Part shown: one piece after another, positions 47,430-55,684 of the stretch
Layout of the letters: each line of letters starts with the position of its first letter
How positions within the stretch are numbered: the stretch's first letter is position 1
Source: Kribbella jiaozuonensis
GTDB lineage: Bacteria > Actinomycetota > Actinomycetes > Propionibacteriales > Kribbellaceae
DNA: 64,000 nucleotides
Assembly (NCBI RefSeq): GCF_005233875.1
Contig: NZ_SZPZ01000003.1
Location: forward strand, 558,001-622,000
Reading direction: 5' to 3'
Position numbers and translations under genes: made by a program
The notes under the pieces: generated by a model
Told to the model about the DNA's origin: nothing
Database searches by the model: none
Seen by the model: the letters and a program-made list of their open reading frames with translations, nothing else

Positions 47430-48518
47430 GTGAGCACGATCACCAAGGCCGAGGCGTACCTGGTCGATCTCGAGGTCGAGACCGTCCGCACCGACGCCGT
47501 ACAGGCCTTTCTGAAGCAGGAGACGATCTTCGTCTCCTTGTCGACAACGGACGGGCTGACCGGTGTCGGGTACTCGTACACGATCGGCACGGGCGGCACC
47601 GCAGTACTGGCGTTGTTGCGGGATCATCTGCTGCCCAGGCTGGTCGGCAAGGACGCGCGGAACGTCGAAGAGCTCTGGTCGGACCTGTTCTGGTCCACTC
47701 ACGCCACCACAGTCGGTGCGATCACGTCACTCGCCCTGGCGGCCGTGGACACCGCACTGTGGGACCTGCGGTGTCTACGGGCCAGTGAGCCGCTATGGCG
47801 ACTGGCCGGTGGCTATCGGCAACAGGTGCCGCTGTACGACACCGAGGGCGGTTGGTTGCACCTGACAACCGATGAGCTGGTCGCGGGCGCGCTGGCCTCG
47901 CAGAAGGCCGGCTGGCCCGGTGTGAAGCTCAAGGTCGGCAAACCGCGGGTACATGAGGACGTGGAGCGACTGCGCGCAGTACGGGATGCTGTGGGGCCGG
48001 CGATGGACATCATGGTCGACGCGAACCAGTCCATGACGTACGCCGAGGCCAAGCGCCGGGCCGCTGCGTTTGAACCGGTCGACCTGACGTGGTTCGAGGA
48101 GCCGCTGCCGGCCGACGACGTCACCGGGCATGTGCGGCTGGCCGAGTCGACGTCGATCCCGATCGCGGTGGGGGAGTCGCTGTACTCCGTCTCGCAGTTC
48201 CGGGAGTACGTCGCGGCAGGTGGTGCAGGGATCGTGCAGGTGGACGTGGCGCGGATCGGCGGGATCACTCCGTGGCTGAAGGTTGCGCATCTGGCCGAGA
48301 CGTTCAACCTGGAGGTCTGTCCGCACTTCCTGATGGAGCTGCACGTCAGCCTGACCGCTGCGGTACCGAACGGGCGATACGTCGAGCACATCCCGCAGCT
48401 GCGGGCGATCACGCGGTCGGAGATGGCTGTGTTCGAGGGGCATGCGGTGGCGCCCGACGTACCCGGTCTGGGCATCGACTGGGACCAGGACGCGATCGAT
48501 GATCGGCGTGTCGGATGA
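47430..48518 (+). CDS. Enolase-superfamily sugar-acid dehydratase (mandelate racemase group)
   Basis: This 362-aa enzyme has an N-terminal capping domain and a barrel with KxK (VKLKVGKPR), three metal acids in MVDANQSM, WFEEPLPADD and AVGESLYS, and the catalytic His in EVCPHFLMELHV. This is the mandelate-racemase/fuconate-dehydratase arrangement: it removes water from an aldonate to give a 2-keto-3-deoxy acid. Its neighbours suggest L-fuconate, L-rhamnonate or a similar deoxy acid. The start is GTG 47430. It heads the operon dehydratase-lactonase-kinase-like protein. Confidence 0.83.
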   Translation: MSTITKAEAYLVDLEVETVRTDAVQAFLKQETIFVSLSTTDGLTGVGYSYTIGTGGTAVLALLRDHLLPRLVGKDARNVEELWSDLFWSTHATTVGAITSLALAAVDTALWDLRCLRASEPLWRLAGGYRQQVPLYDTEGGWLHLTTDELVAGALASQKAGWPGVKLKVGKPRVHEDVERLRAVRDAVGPAMDIMVDANQSMTYAEAKRRAAAFEPVDLTWFEEPLPADDVTGHVRLAESTSIPIAVGESLYSVSQFREYVAAGGAGIVQVDVARIGGITPWLKVAHLAETFNLEVCPHFLMELHVSLTAAVPNGRYVEHIPQLRAITRSEMAVFEGHAVAPDVPGLGIDWDQDAIDDRRVG

Positions 48519-48558
48519 TGAACCGACACGTCATCCGGGCCGAGGGGACAACCGCAGC

Positions 48559-49398
48559 ATGAGTCGAGTCGATGCGCATCACCACGTCTGGGATCTGAGC
48601 GTTCGTCAGCAGACGTGGATGGTCGGGCCGGAGCTGGATCCGATCCGGCGGAACTTCTCGATCGAGGACCTCGCGCCGCTCGCCGCCGCGGCCGACATCA
48701 CGTCGACCGTGCTGGTCCAGACGGTCGGGCTGGTCGAGGAGACCGTCGAGTTCCTGGAGATTGCCGCTGGCAACGATCTCGTGGCCGGTGTCGTGGGTTG
48801 GGTCGACCTCACCGCCGACGATATCGCCGAGGCGCTCGACGGGCTGCGGTCCCGCCCGGACGGCGCCTATTTGAAGGCGATCCGCCACCAGGTCCACGAC
48901 GAGCCCGACGACAACTGGCTCCTGCGCCCCGACGTACAGCGGGGCCTGACCGCCATCGCCGACGCTGGCCTCGCGTACGACCTCCTCACCAAAACCCCAC
49001 ACCTCCCCGCCGCGATCCAAACGGCCCGCAACCTCCCCCAACTCACCTTCGTCGTCGACCACATCTCCAAGCCCGTCATCGGCGAACCGCTCGAGCCCTG
49101 GGCAACTCAGCTCCGCGAACTGGCCGCTCTCCCGAACGTCACCTGCAAACTCTCCGGCATGGTCACCGAGGCCCCCTGGACCACCTGGAAACCCACCGAC
49201 CTCCAGCCGTACGCCGACGTAGTCCTGGAAGCCTTCACCCCCGCCCGAGTCATGTTCGGCTCCGACTGGCCCGTCTGCCTCCTGGCCGCCACCTACAACC
49301 AGGTAGTAGAAACCGCCGAAACCCTGACCTCCAGCCTCACCCCCGCCGAACACGACGCAATCTTCACCACGACCGCCACCCGCACCTACAATCTGTAA
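48559..49398 (+). CDS. Amidohydrolase_2 family lactonase (L-fuconolactonase/rhamnonolactonase-like)
   Basis: This 279-aa TIM-barrel hydrolase starts SRVDAHHHVWDLS (HxH), has FVVDHISKP and RVMFGSDWPVCLLAA, the motifs of L-fuconolactonase and related sugar lactonases. It would open the lactone that the upstream dehydratase then dehydrates. The start is ATG 48559. Its last codon overlaps the next gene by 1 nt (TAATG). From about 48890 to the stop the coding strand turns strongly C-rich with little GGG/GTG use, unlike its first third and its neighbours. Confidence 0.83.
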   Translation: MSRVDAHHHVWDLSVRQQTWMVGPELDPIRRNFSIEDLAPLAAAADITSTVLVQTVGLVEETVEFLEIAAGNDLVAGVVGWVDLTADDIAEALDGLRSRPDGAYLKAIRHQVHDEPDDNWLLRPDVQRGLTAIADAGLAYDLLTKTPHLPAAIQTARNLPQLTFVVDHISKPVIGEPLEPWATQLRELAALPNVTCKLSGMVTEAPWTTWKPTDLQPYADVVLEAFTPARVMFGSDWPVCLLAATYNQVVETAETLTSSLTPAEHDAIFTTTATRTYNL

Positions 49399-50306
49399 TG
49401 GACCTTGAGGCGATCTGCCGACGGGCGCTGGGCGCGGAGCTGACGCAGGCGGTTGAGCTCGGATACGGGTCGTACAACAGTGTCTACCGGGTCGAGCTGG
49501 CCGGGCGGGACGACCCGGTGATTGTCCGGGTGGCGCCGGCGGAGGACGAGCAGTTCGGCTCCGAGCGCCACCTGATGCGGAACGAGTACGCCGCTGTCCC
49601 GTGGCTGGGCGTGATCGCGGAGTTGATGCCTCGGGTGCTGGCCGTCGACTGGTCGCACGACATCGTCGACCGGGACTGGATGATCCAGACGTGCCTCCCG
49701 GGGGTGCCGGCGCCGGACGGGTTGGGGCGGTACCCGCGGTCGGGGCGTACGACGTTCTTCCGGCAGCTCGGCGCGATCGCGCGCTCGGTGCACGACGTAC
49801 GCGGACCGTACTTCGGTCGACCGGCTGGGCCTGCTCATACGTCCTGGAGTGAGGTAGTGATCGCCTCGTTCACGCAGATCGCGGAGGACCTGGAGCGGGT
49901 GGGGCTCGATGCCGCGGACGTGCGGAGAGCGGCGGCGATGGCTGCGGAGGGCCCGCTGGATGAGGTGCGGGAGCCGCGGCTGCTTGCGGGGGATCTGTGG
50001 ACCGTCAACTGCATGCTGGACGCTGAGGCGCCGGAGCCGTTGATCTCAGGGGTGCTGGACTTCGATCGGGCCGAGTTCGGGGATCCGGCAGCGGACTGGA
50101 CGATCCGGATGGCGCAGGCGAAGGCCGACGAGCGGGAAGCGTTCTGGGAGTCGTACGGCGAGTTGGACCGCTCACCGGAGGCCTTGTGGCGCGCCCGGAT
50201 CTACGAAGCCCGTCATCTCGCGGCGATCCGCCTGGAGCGGCATCGCCTCGGCAAGGTCGAAGCCGTCCGGGAGAGCTACGAAGCGATGGCGAAACTTCTC
50301 AGTTAG
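49398..50306 (+). CDS. Aminoglycoside phosphotransferase (APH/choline kinase) family protein
   Basis: This 302-aa kinase-fold protein has GYGSYNSVYRVEL as the nucleotide loop and VIVRVAP as the ATP lysine strand (Arg in place of Lys). The catalytic loop LLAGDLWTVNCM keeps Asp and Asn, with Ala for the usual His, and GVLDFDRAEFGDPAADW gives the metal Asp. Such proteins phosphorylate small molecules such as fructosamines, choline or antibiotics. Translation is coupled to the lactonase gene (1-nt overlap), so it may act on the same sugar pathway. Its end overlaps the polymerase gene by 8 nt. Confidence 0.78.
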   Translation: MDLEAICRRALGAELTQAVELGYGSYNSVYRVELAGRDDPVIVRVAPAEDEQFGSERHLMRNEYAAVPWLGVIAELMPRVLAVDWSHDIVDRDWMIQTCLPGVPAPDGLGRYPRSGRTTFFRQLGAIARSVHDVRGPYFGRPAGPAHTSWSEVVIASFTQIAEDLERVGLDAADVRRAAAMAAEGPLDEVREPRLLAGDLWTVNCMLDAEAPEPLISGVLDFDRAEFGDPAADWTIRMAQAKADEREAFWESYGELDRSPEALWRARIYEARHLAAIRLERHRLGKVEAVRESYEAMAKLLS

Positions 50307-51390
50307 CAGCTGCGGGAGGGACGAACTCGACGCGGACGCCGATTAGGCGGATCGGGCGGCGGATCTCGAACTTCTGCAGTAGCTCGAGGGCTGTGGTGGC
50401 GATGACTTCGGGGTCCTGGGTCGGGGACTTGAGTTTGCGGCTCTTGATCGGGGTGTAGAAGCTGATGAAGCGGAGTTTGACCCAGACGCGTTGGATGGTG
50501 CGGCCGTCGGCGACCACCTCGCGGGTGACCTCTTCGGCGATGCGGCGGACCTCGCGTTGGATGTCGGGGAGTTCGACCAGGTCTGTCTGGAAGGTTTCCT
50601 CGTGGCTGCGGGAGACCGGTTCGCGGGGTACGTCGGTGACCTGCGTGTCGCCGAGTCCGCGGCCCAGGGCGGCGTACCAGGCGCCCATGTTGGGGCCGAA
50701 GCGTTTCTTCAGTACGTCGACATCGGCGGCGGCGAGGTCGGCGACCGTGGTGATGCCGAGTTCGTTGAGGTTCTTCTCCATCCGGCTGCCGATGCCCCAG
50801 AGGTCGCGGATCGGGCGATGGTCCATCACCTCACGCCAGTTCGTGGCCGTCAGGCGGTAGACACCGGCAGCTGCGTCGGCAAGCAAAGCGCCCTCGAACG
50901 GCACAGCGTGCGAGCGCTCGTGCTTCGCGAAGCCGGTGGCGAGTTTGGCGCGGGTCTTGTTGTCGCCGATGCCGATCGAGCAGGTCAAGCCGGTCCGCTC
51001 GGCCACAGCGGCGCGCAGCTCACCGGCCAACGCCTCCGGATCGTCGGTCTCGGCGCCGACGATGCACTCGTCCCAGCCCCAGACCTCGACCACGACCGGG
51101 AACGAGCGCAGCGTGTCCATCACCTCGGCCGACGCCGCGTCGTACGCCGCCGGGTCCGACGGCAGCAACACCGCCTGCGGACACTTCTTGTGCGCCGCCC
51201 GCACCGGCATGCCGGAATGTACGCCGAACTCGCGCGCCTCGTACGACGCGGTGGCGACCACCTGCCGTGGTTTGGTCGGATCACCGGACCCGCCGACCAC
51301 GACAGGCAGCCCCCGCAGCTCAGGCCGCCGCCGGATCTCCACGGCCGCGATGAACTGATCCATGTCCACGTGCAGGACCCACCAGCTCAT
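50299..51390 (-). CDS. dinB: Y-family DNA polymerase IV, DinB2-like
   Basis: This 363-aa polymerase has VLHVDMDQFIAAVEIRRRPELRG at the start (Asp9, Asp11), SYEAREFGVHSGMP, the second catalytic acidic pair in VEVWGWDECIVG, helix-hairpin-helix IRDLWGIGSRMEKNLNELGI and a little-finger domain from about 240. The position of the steric-gate Phe/Tyr is Ile14, matching mycobacterial DinB2, where Leu14 allows ribonucleotide use. The VEVWGWDE motif also fits DinB2 rather than classical Pol IV (SxDE). No beta-clamp peptide is obvious at the C-terminus. It bypasses lesions at low fidelity. Confidence 0.88.
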   Translation of the reverse strand: MSWWVLHVDMDQFIAAVEIRRRPELRGLPVVVGGSGDPTKPRQVVATASYEAREFGVHSGMPVRAAHKKCPQAVLLPSDPAAYDAASAEVMDTLRSFPVVVEVWGWDECIVGAETDDPEALAGELRAAVAERTGLTCSIGIGDNKTRAKLATGFAKHERSHAVPFEGALLADAAAGVYRLTATNWREVMDHRPIRDLWGIGSRMEKNLNELGITTVADLAAADVDVLKKRFGPNMGAWYAALGRGLGDTQVTDVPREPVSRSHEETFQTDLVELPDIQREVRRIAEEVTREVVADGRTIQRVWVKLRFISFYTPIKSRKLKSPTQDPEVIATTALELLQKFEIRRPIRLIGVRVEFVPPAAAN

Positions 51391-51408
51391 ACCGCACAGA
51401 TAACCACA

Positions 51409-52251
51409 TCAGCTCGACGCACTGGAGTACGTCAGCAGTCCGCGCCGCCAGACCAACCGAACTAGTGTCATTGCCACTACCGCCAGCCCGAGCCCGAGCG
51501 CGACCGGCCCCCAGCCCAGATCGCCGTCCAGCGCCCGCACCGGGAACGTCGTCGCGAACGCCACCGGGAACGCGAACGTCAGGAACGTCCGGACCGCGAC
51601 CGGGAAGAACACCAACGGGTACCGCCCGGCCTCCACCATGCTCAGGAAGACGACCCCGATCGGGTTCACCGACTGCAACCAGAACGCCAGGAACGACATC
51701 GCCGACCACACCGCCGTCAGCAACACCAACCCGCAGCCGGCCAGTACGACGGCCTGCACCACCTGCCCGAAACCGGGACGCAGATCCGACTGCACCAGCC
51801 CGATCACGAGTACGACGATGCCGCTGGCAACGTTCGTCAGCTCGGCGACGTTGATCCACCGCAGCGTCAAATAGAACTGGCTCGACACCGGCCGGAGCAG
51901 AACCCCGTCCAGCTCGCCCTCGGTCAGGTACGTCGTCATCCGGTTCAGGTTCGGCGCCACGAACGTCGCAATCAGGCCGGTGATGATCTGAAACACCCCG
52001 ACCAGCGCGATCACCTCGGCCCGCGACCACCCGTGCACCTCGGACGTGAACCCGAACAGCAGCAAGGTCGGCACGATCCCCAACCCCAACTGCACAAGGC
52101 CCACCAGCAGAGTCGTCAGGAAATGCGCGCGGTAATGCGTCTCGCGAACCACCGCCTGAGCGAAGAACCGCCGCCACAGCCGGACATGCCGCCACTGCAT
52201 CTGCAACCAGTTCCGGTCGAGCGAGCGCCGCTCCTCGGCATAGGTCTTCAC
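51409..52251 (-). CDS. ABC-2 type transporter permease
   Basis: This 280-aa six-helix permease of the ABC2_membrane_6 (DUF990) type has HFLTTLLVGLVQLGLGIVPTLLLFGFT, RPVSSQFYLTLRWINVAELTN and GRYPLVFFPVAVRTFLTFAFPVAFATTFPVRAL. GTG 52251 overlaps the preceding permease stop by 4 nt (GTGA). It is the third gene of an ATPase-permease-permease exporter operon. The exported compound is not predictable; related actinobacterial systems export drugs or viologens. Confidence 0.85.
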   Translation of the reverse strand: MKTYAEERRSLDRNWLQMQWRHVRLWRRFFAQAVVRETHYRAHFLTTLLVGLVQLGLGIVPTLLLFGFTSEVHGWSRAEVIALVGVFQIITGLIATFVAPNLNRMTTYLTEGELDGVLLRPVSSQFYLTLRWINVAELTNVASGIVVLVIGLVQSDLRPGFGQVVQAVVLAGCGLVLLTAVWSAMSFLAFWLQSVNPIGVVFLSMVEAGRYPLVFFPVAVRTFLTFAFPVAFATTFPVRALDGDLGWGPVALGLGLAVVAMTLVRLVWRRGLLTYSSASS

Positions 52252-53060
52252 GCTCCCACCGCCGAGTACGCCCTGATCCCCGCCGCCCACACGAGTCGAG
52301 CGGCAGCGCCGAGTACGACGACGTACCCGAGCTGGATCCCCAGCCCGGCAAGCAACTCGCGGCCGGTCAGCTGGCCGGCGACGATCTCGACCGGGAACGA
52401 CACCGTGTACCGGAACGGCTGGTGATCCACGAAGCCGCGCGACCACGCAGGCATAAGCGCCAGCGGTACGACGGCGCCCGACAGCACGCTCGCGATGATC
52501 ACGCGCGCCTGCACGAGCGCGCCCACGTCATCCATCCAGAACGCCAGCGCCGCGATCAGGATGTCGATCGTGAACACCAGCACCGCGCCGAGCACGATGC
52601 TGACCGCGAACAACGCCCACCGCCCGACGCCGGCCGGGATGTTCATCGAGTCGCGGAAGATCCACCAGACGATGCCGATCATCGGCACCAGCGCGAACAG
52701 CTTCAGGAACTTCTCGGACAGGTTGTTCGCGACGAATCCGACCAGCAACGACGCCGGCCGCACCATCCAGCTGGACAGCTTGCCCAGCCGGATGTCGTTC
52801 GCCAGGAACGCTGCCATCCACGACGACGTCGCCATCGTGACGAACCCGAGCAGCACGAAGTACGTCGTGATGTATCGCTCGTCGACGGGGAGCTGGGCGC
52901 CGTTCGCGAGCGCGGTCCGCCAGATCAGCAGCGAGATGATCGGCATGCAGATGTTGGCCAGCATGAAGATGATCCACGCCCCGCGGTACACGGACTGCTG
53001 TGCGATCTCGGCCGCGGTCATCCGCCGTACGACGCGAAGGTTGCGCGCGACTGTGTTCAT
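52248..53060 (-). CDS. ABC-2 type transporter permease
   Basis: This 270-aa six-helix permease of the same DUF990 type as its neighbour has YRGAWIIFMLANICMPIISLLIW, the conserved loop LGKLSSWMVRPASLLVGFVANNLSEK and QPFRYTVSFPVEIVAGQLTG. It forms a heterodimer with the downstream permease. Its start overlaps the ATPase gene by 4 nt. Confidence 0.86.
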   Translation of the reverse strand: MNTVARNLRVVRRMTAAEIAQQSVYRGAWIIFMLANICMPIISLLIWRTALANGAQLPVDERYITTYFVLLGFVTMATSSWMAAFLANDIRLGKLSSWMVRPASLLVGFVANNLSEKFLKLFALVPMIGIVWWIFRDSMNIPAGVGRWALFAVSIVLGAVLVFTIDILIAALAFWMDDVGALVQARVIIASVLSGAVVPLALMPAWSRGFVDHQPFRYTVSFPVEIVAGQLTGRELLAGLGIQLGYVVVLGAAARLVWAAGIRAYSAVGA

Positions 53061-54079
53061 GACGCGTCCCCCAGCGTGCTCCGGCGGAGGAACAGGTCGC
53101 GCATGATGTCCTCGACATCCGCGTCTGCGACGTCGAGATCCACCAGCGGGCCGAGCCGGGTGAGCTGTTCCATCACGAAGCCCGCCCGCTCCCGATCCGC
53201 TTCGAGCTTCACCGTCTGACCGTCCACCTCGACAGCGGTCACGCCGTCCAGCCCGGTGAGCCGGTCGCCATCGACAGGTGTCGCGTACGTCGCCCGCACC
53301 AGCTTGCGCGGTTGCGCCGTACGGACCAGATCCTCCAGACCGCCGTCGAACTGCAGCCGGCCGTGGTCGATGATCATCACCCGCGAGCAGAGCGCCTCGA
53401 TGTCGTCCATGTCGTGGCTGGTGATCAGGATCGTCGTACCGCGCACCCGGTTGACGTCGGCGAGGAACGACCGGACGCGGGCCTTCGCGACGACGTCGAG
53501 ACCGATCGTCGGCTCGTCGAGGAACAGGATCTCCGGGCCGTGGACCAGCGCGGCCATCAACTCGAGCTTCATCCGCTCACCGAGCGAGGTCTTGCGGACC
53601 TGGACGTTCAGCAGATGCTCGACCTCGAGCAGCTCCGCGAGCTCGGCGACGTTGTGATCGAATTCCGCTGTGGACAAGCCGTACATGTCCTTGTGCAGCA
53701 GGAGACTCTCCATCGCCGGCACGTCCCACCAGAGCATGGTCTTCTGCCCCATGACGAGCGAGATCCGGCGCAGGTAGTCGTGCTTGCGATCGGACGGCGT
53801 GTGGCCGAGCACCTCCAGCTCACCGGAGGTCGTGTACAGCAGGCCGGACAGCATCTTCAGCGTGGTCGTCTTACCCGCGCCGTTCGGGCCGAGCAGGCCG
53901 ACGACCTCGCCGCGGCCGATGTCGAAGGTGACCCGGTCGACGGCGAGCCGGGTCTGGTACTTGCGTTTCACCAGGCTTTTCAGCGCCCCGCCGAGTCCGG
54001 CTTGCTGCTGGTGGAACGTGTAGGTCTTGGTCAGATCATGTGCCGCGATAACAGGCGGCTGGGCGTGCACAGGCGTCAC
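53057..54079 (-). CDS. ABC transporter ATP-binding protein
   Basis: This ATPase is about 340 aa. A short extension with a basic loop (GGALKSLVKRKYQTRLAVD) comes before Walker A GLLGPNGAGKTTTLKML. The Q-loop is SLVMGQKTMLWWD, the signature KTSLGERMKLELMAALVHGP (variant LGERMK) and Walker B EILFLDEPTIGLD; the H-loop is LITSHDMDD. It pairs with the two DUF990 permeases downstream. GTG 54079 is a tentative start because no good ribosome site is seen; ATG 54172 and GTG 54070 are alternatives. The leader contains a strong hairpin (54180-54207). Confidence 0.87.
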   Translation of the reverse strand: MTPVHAQPPVIAAHDLTKTYTFHQQQAGLGGALKSLVKRKYQTRLAVDRVTFDIGRGEVVGLLGPNGAGKTTTLKMLSGLLYTTSGELEVLGHTPSDRKHDYLRRISLVMGQKTMLWWDVPAMESLLLHKDMYGLSTAEFDHNVAELAELLEVEHLLNVQVRKTSLGERMKLELMAALVHGPEILFLDEPTIGLDVVAKARVRSFLADVNRVRGTTILITSHDMDDIEALCSRVMIIDHGRLQFDGGLEDLVRTAQPRKLVRATYATPVDGDRLTGLDGVTAVEVDGQTVKLEADRERAGFVMEQLTRLGPLVDLDVADADVEDIMRDLFLRRSTLGDAS

Positions 54080-54179
54080 GAAAGGAACACCGCTTTCGAA
54101 AGAGTCGATGACTACGGACCGGGTAGCGCCACCGCGCAAACGCGCAGAGCGCAGGACGCACTTCGCCGACATGAATTCG

Positions 54180-54207
54180 GCCGGGGGACCCCGAGGTCCG
54201 TCCCGGC
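54180..54207 (-). promoter_or_regulatory. Strong hairpin in the ABC-exporter leader
   Basis: GCCGGG (54180-54185) pairs with CCCGGC (54202-54207), and GGACC (54186-54190) pairs with GGTCC (54195-54199); there is a 4-nt loop and a 2-nt bulge. It lies about 100-130 nt before the ATPase start in a 298-nt gene-free gap. It has no U-tract on either side, so it is more likely a leader structure than a terminator. Confidence 0.45.
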
Positions 54208-54334
54208 TACGCGACCCGATCCGATCGCGGAGTTCGCTAACCCATAGTCAGGCGAGGTGACGACATCGCTCCCTGTGGTCCTTTCGATGCGGCTACCGCG
54301 ACCACGGTAGAGCGAGCCGGAAAGCGCCGTCCAC

Positions 54335-54366
54335 CGGATATCTATCCGCTACGAGATTCATATAAT
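54335..54366 (+). promoter_or_regulatory. TATAAT promoter with overlapping palindrome
   Basis: A perfect -10 TATAAT lies at 54361-54366, 11 nt before the ATG at 54378, so the transcript is probably leaderless. The 14-bp dyad CGGATA-TC-TATCCG (54335-54348) covers the -35 position, where no TTGACA-like hexamer is seen. This suggests an activator or repressor site. Confidence 0.65.
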
Positions 54367-54377
54367 ATGCTTTCCGT

Positions 54378-55220
54378 ATGAATGAGATCGAGCTGTCTAC
54401 CGGAGTCCTTCAGTACGTCGACAGCGGCGACGGGCCGGTCGTCGTACTGCTGCACGGGCTGCTGATGGACGCGTCGCTCTGGGACGGCGTGATCGCTGAC
54501 CTGCGTTCCGACCATCGATGTATCGCGCCGACGCTTCCGTTCGGAGCGCATCGGCGGCGGATGAACGACGGCGCCGATCTGTCGCTGCGCGGGATCGCCG
54601 ACCTGGTGCTCGAGTTCCTCGACCGGCTCGACCTGCAGGACGTCGTACTCGTCGGGAACGACACCGGTGGCGCGGTGGCGCAGCTGGTGCTCGGAGCTGA
54701 GCCCAAGCGTGTCGCGAAGGCTGTGCTGGCGTCGTGTGAGGCGTTCGACAACCTGCCGCCCGGTCTGACGGGACGAGTGCTCGCGTTGTCCGGACAGTTG
54801 TCGCCGCGGTTGTTCGGAGCGTTCATGCAGCAGCTGCGGCTGAAGGCGGTACGCCGGTCGCCGCTCGCCTTCGGGACGTTGACTAAGCGCGGCGACGCGA
54901 CCACGGCGCAATGGATCCGGCCGCTGCTCGAGCAACCCGAGCTACGTGCGGAAACCGTGCGGATGCTCCGCGCCGTCTTCGCGGACCGAGATCTGTTGAC
55001 CGAAGCCGCGGCCGACTTGCGCCGCTTCGATCGACCGGCGCTCGTCGTCTGGGCGGCGGACGACCGGGTGATGCCGACAGAGCACGGCCGGCGCCTCGCC
55101 GAACTGTTGCCACAGGCAAATTTCTTCGAGGTTGCCGACAGCTACACGCTCATTCCGCTGGACCAGCCGGGCGAGTTCGCCGGTCTGATCAGAGCTCTTT
55201 GCGCATCTGCTGGGAGATGA
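54378..55220 (+). CDS. Alpha/beta hydrolase (haloalkane dehalogenase-like) with missing catalytic His
   Basis: This 280-aa alpha/beta-hydrolase has the oxyanion HG motif VVVLLHGLLMDASLW and an aspartate nucleophile elbow VLVGNDTGGAVAQL (G-N-D-T-G), as in haloalkane dehalogenases and epoxide hydrolases. VVWAADDRVMP carries the late Asp. At the site of the usual catalytic His the sequence is DSYTLIPLDQP, so no His is in place. The substrate is unknown. The promoter has a perfect -10, giving a leaderless mRNA. The 3' end overlaps the GNAT gene by 32 nt. Confidence 0.82.
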   Translation: MNEIELSTGVLQYVDSGDGPVVVLLHGLLMDASLWDGVIADLRSDHRCIAPTLPFGAHRRRMNDGADLSLRGIADLVLEFLDRLDLQDVVLVGNDTGGAVAQLVLGAEPKRVAKAVLASCEAFDNLPPGLTGRVLALSGQLSPRLFGAFMQQLRLKAVRRSPLAFGTLTKRGDATTAQWIRPLLEQPELRAETVRMLRAVFADRDLLTEAAADLRRFDRPALVVWAADDRVMPTEHGRRLAELLPQANFFEVADSYTLIPLDQPGEFAGLIRALCASAGR

Positions 55221-55653
55221 CTTCATAGCCGAGCGAGTCGTACAGGCCGATCGCGGTCTTGTTGTCGCCGAAGACGTTCAGGTCGAGCTGCTTGTGGCCG
55301 AGACGGCGGCACTCGTCTTCGCCGGCGAGCATGATGGCGCGGCCGTACCCCTTGCCGCGCTGGTTGCTGTCGACCTCGATGCCGTAGATGAACGGAACCC
55401 GTGCGCGCGTGCTGATCCACAGGTTGCCGACCGGCTCGTCGCCGGCGAACGCGGTCCAGATCAGCTGGTGCTCGGTGGCCGGCCCATCCGGCAGCAGCCT
55501 CTTGGTCTCGTCGTACGCGAACTTCAGTGCCTCGTCCTCGGCCAGCCCGCGGGCCGGACCGATCCCGGCCGCGAACGAGGTGGCGGCGCGGTCCATCCAG
55601 GACGGGTACTCGGATTCGGTGATCGGGCGGAGCAGCACCGCAGGCGTGGTCAC
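55189..55653 (-). CDS. GNAT family N-acetyltransferase
   Basis: This 154-aa protein starts VLLRPITESEYPSWMDRAATSFA and has NLWISTRARVPFIYGIEVDSNQRGKGYGRAIMLAGEDE with the acetyl-CoA loop QRGKGYG (residues about 100-106), then LNVFGDNKTAIGLYDSLGYE. It is a RimI-like acetyltransferase with unknown substrate. It is convergent with the hydrolase and divergent from the thioesterase (31-nt gap). Confidence 0.87.
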   Translation of the reverse strand: MTTPAVLLRPITESEYPSWMDRAATSFAAGIGPARGLAEDEALKFAYDETKRLLPDGPATEHQLIWTAFAGDEPVGNLWISTRARVPFIYGIEVDSNQRGKGYGRAIMLAGEDECRRLGHKQLDLNVFGDNKTAIGLYDSLGYEVISQQMRKEL

Positions 55654-55684
55654 GCCCTGACGATAGCCCGGCTATCGTGCGCGG

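Noticed and set aside
54080..54300. Possible ydaO/c-di-AMP riboswitch before the ABC exporter
   Set aside because: GGGGGACC and a hairpin are present, but the other conserved blocks could not be aligned by eye, so only the hairpin is reported. A covariance-model search would decide.
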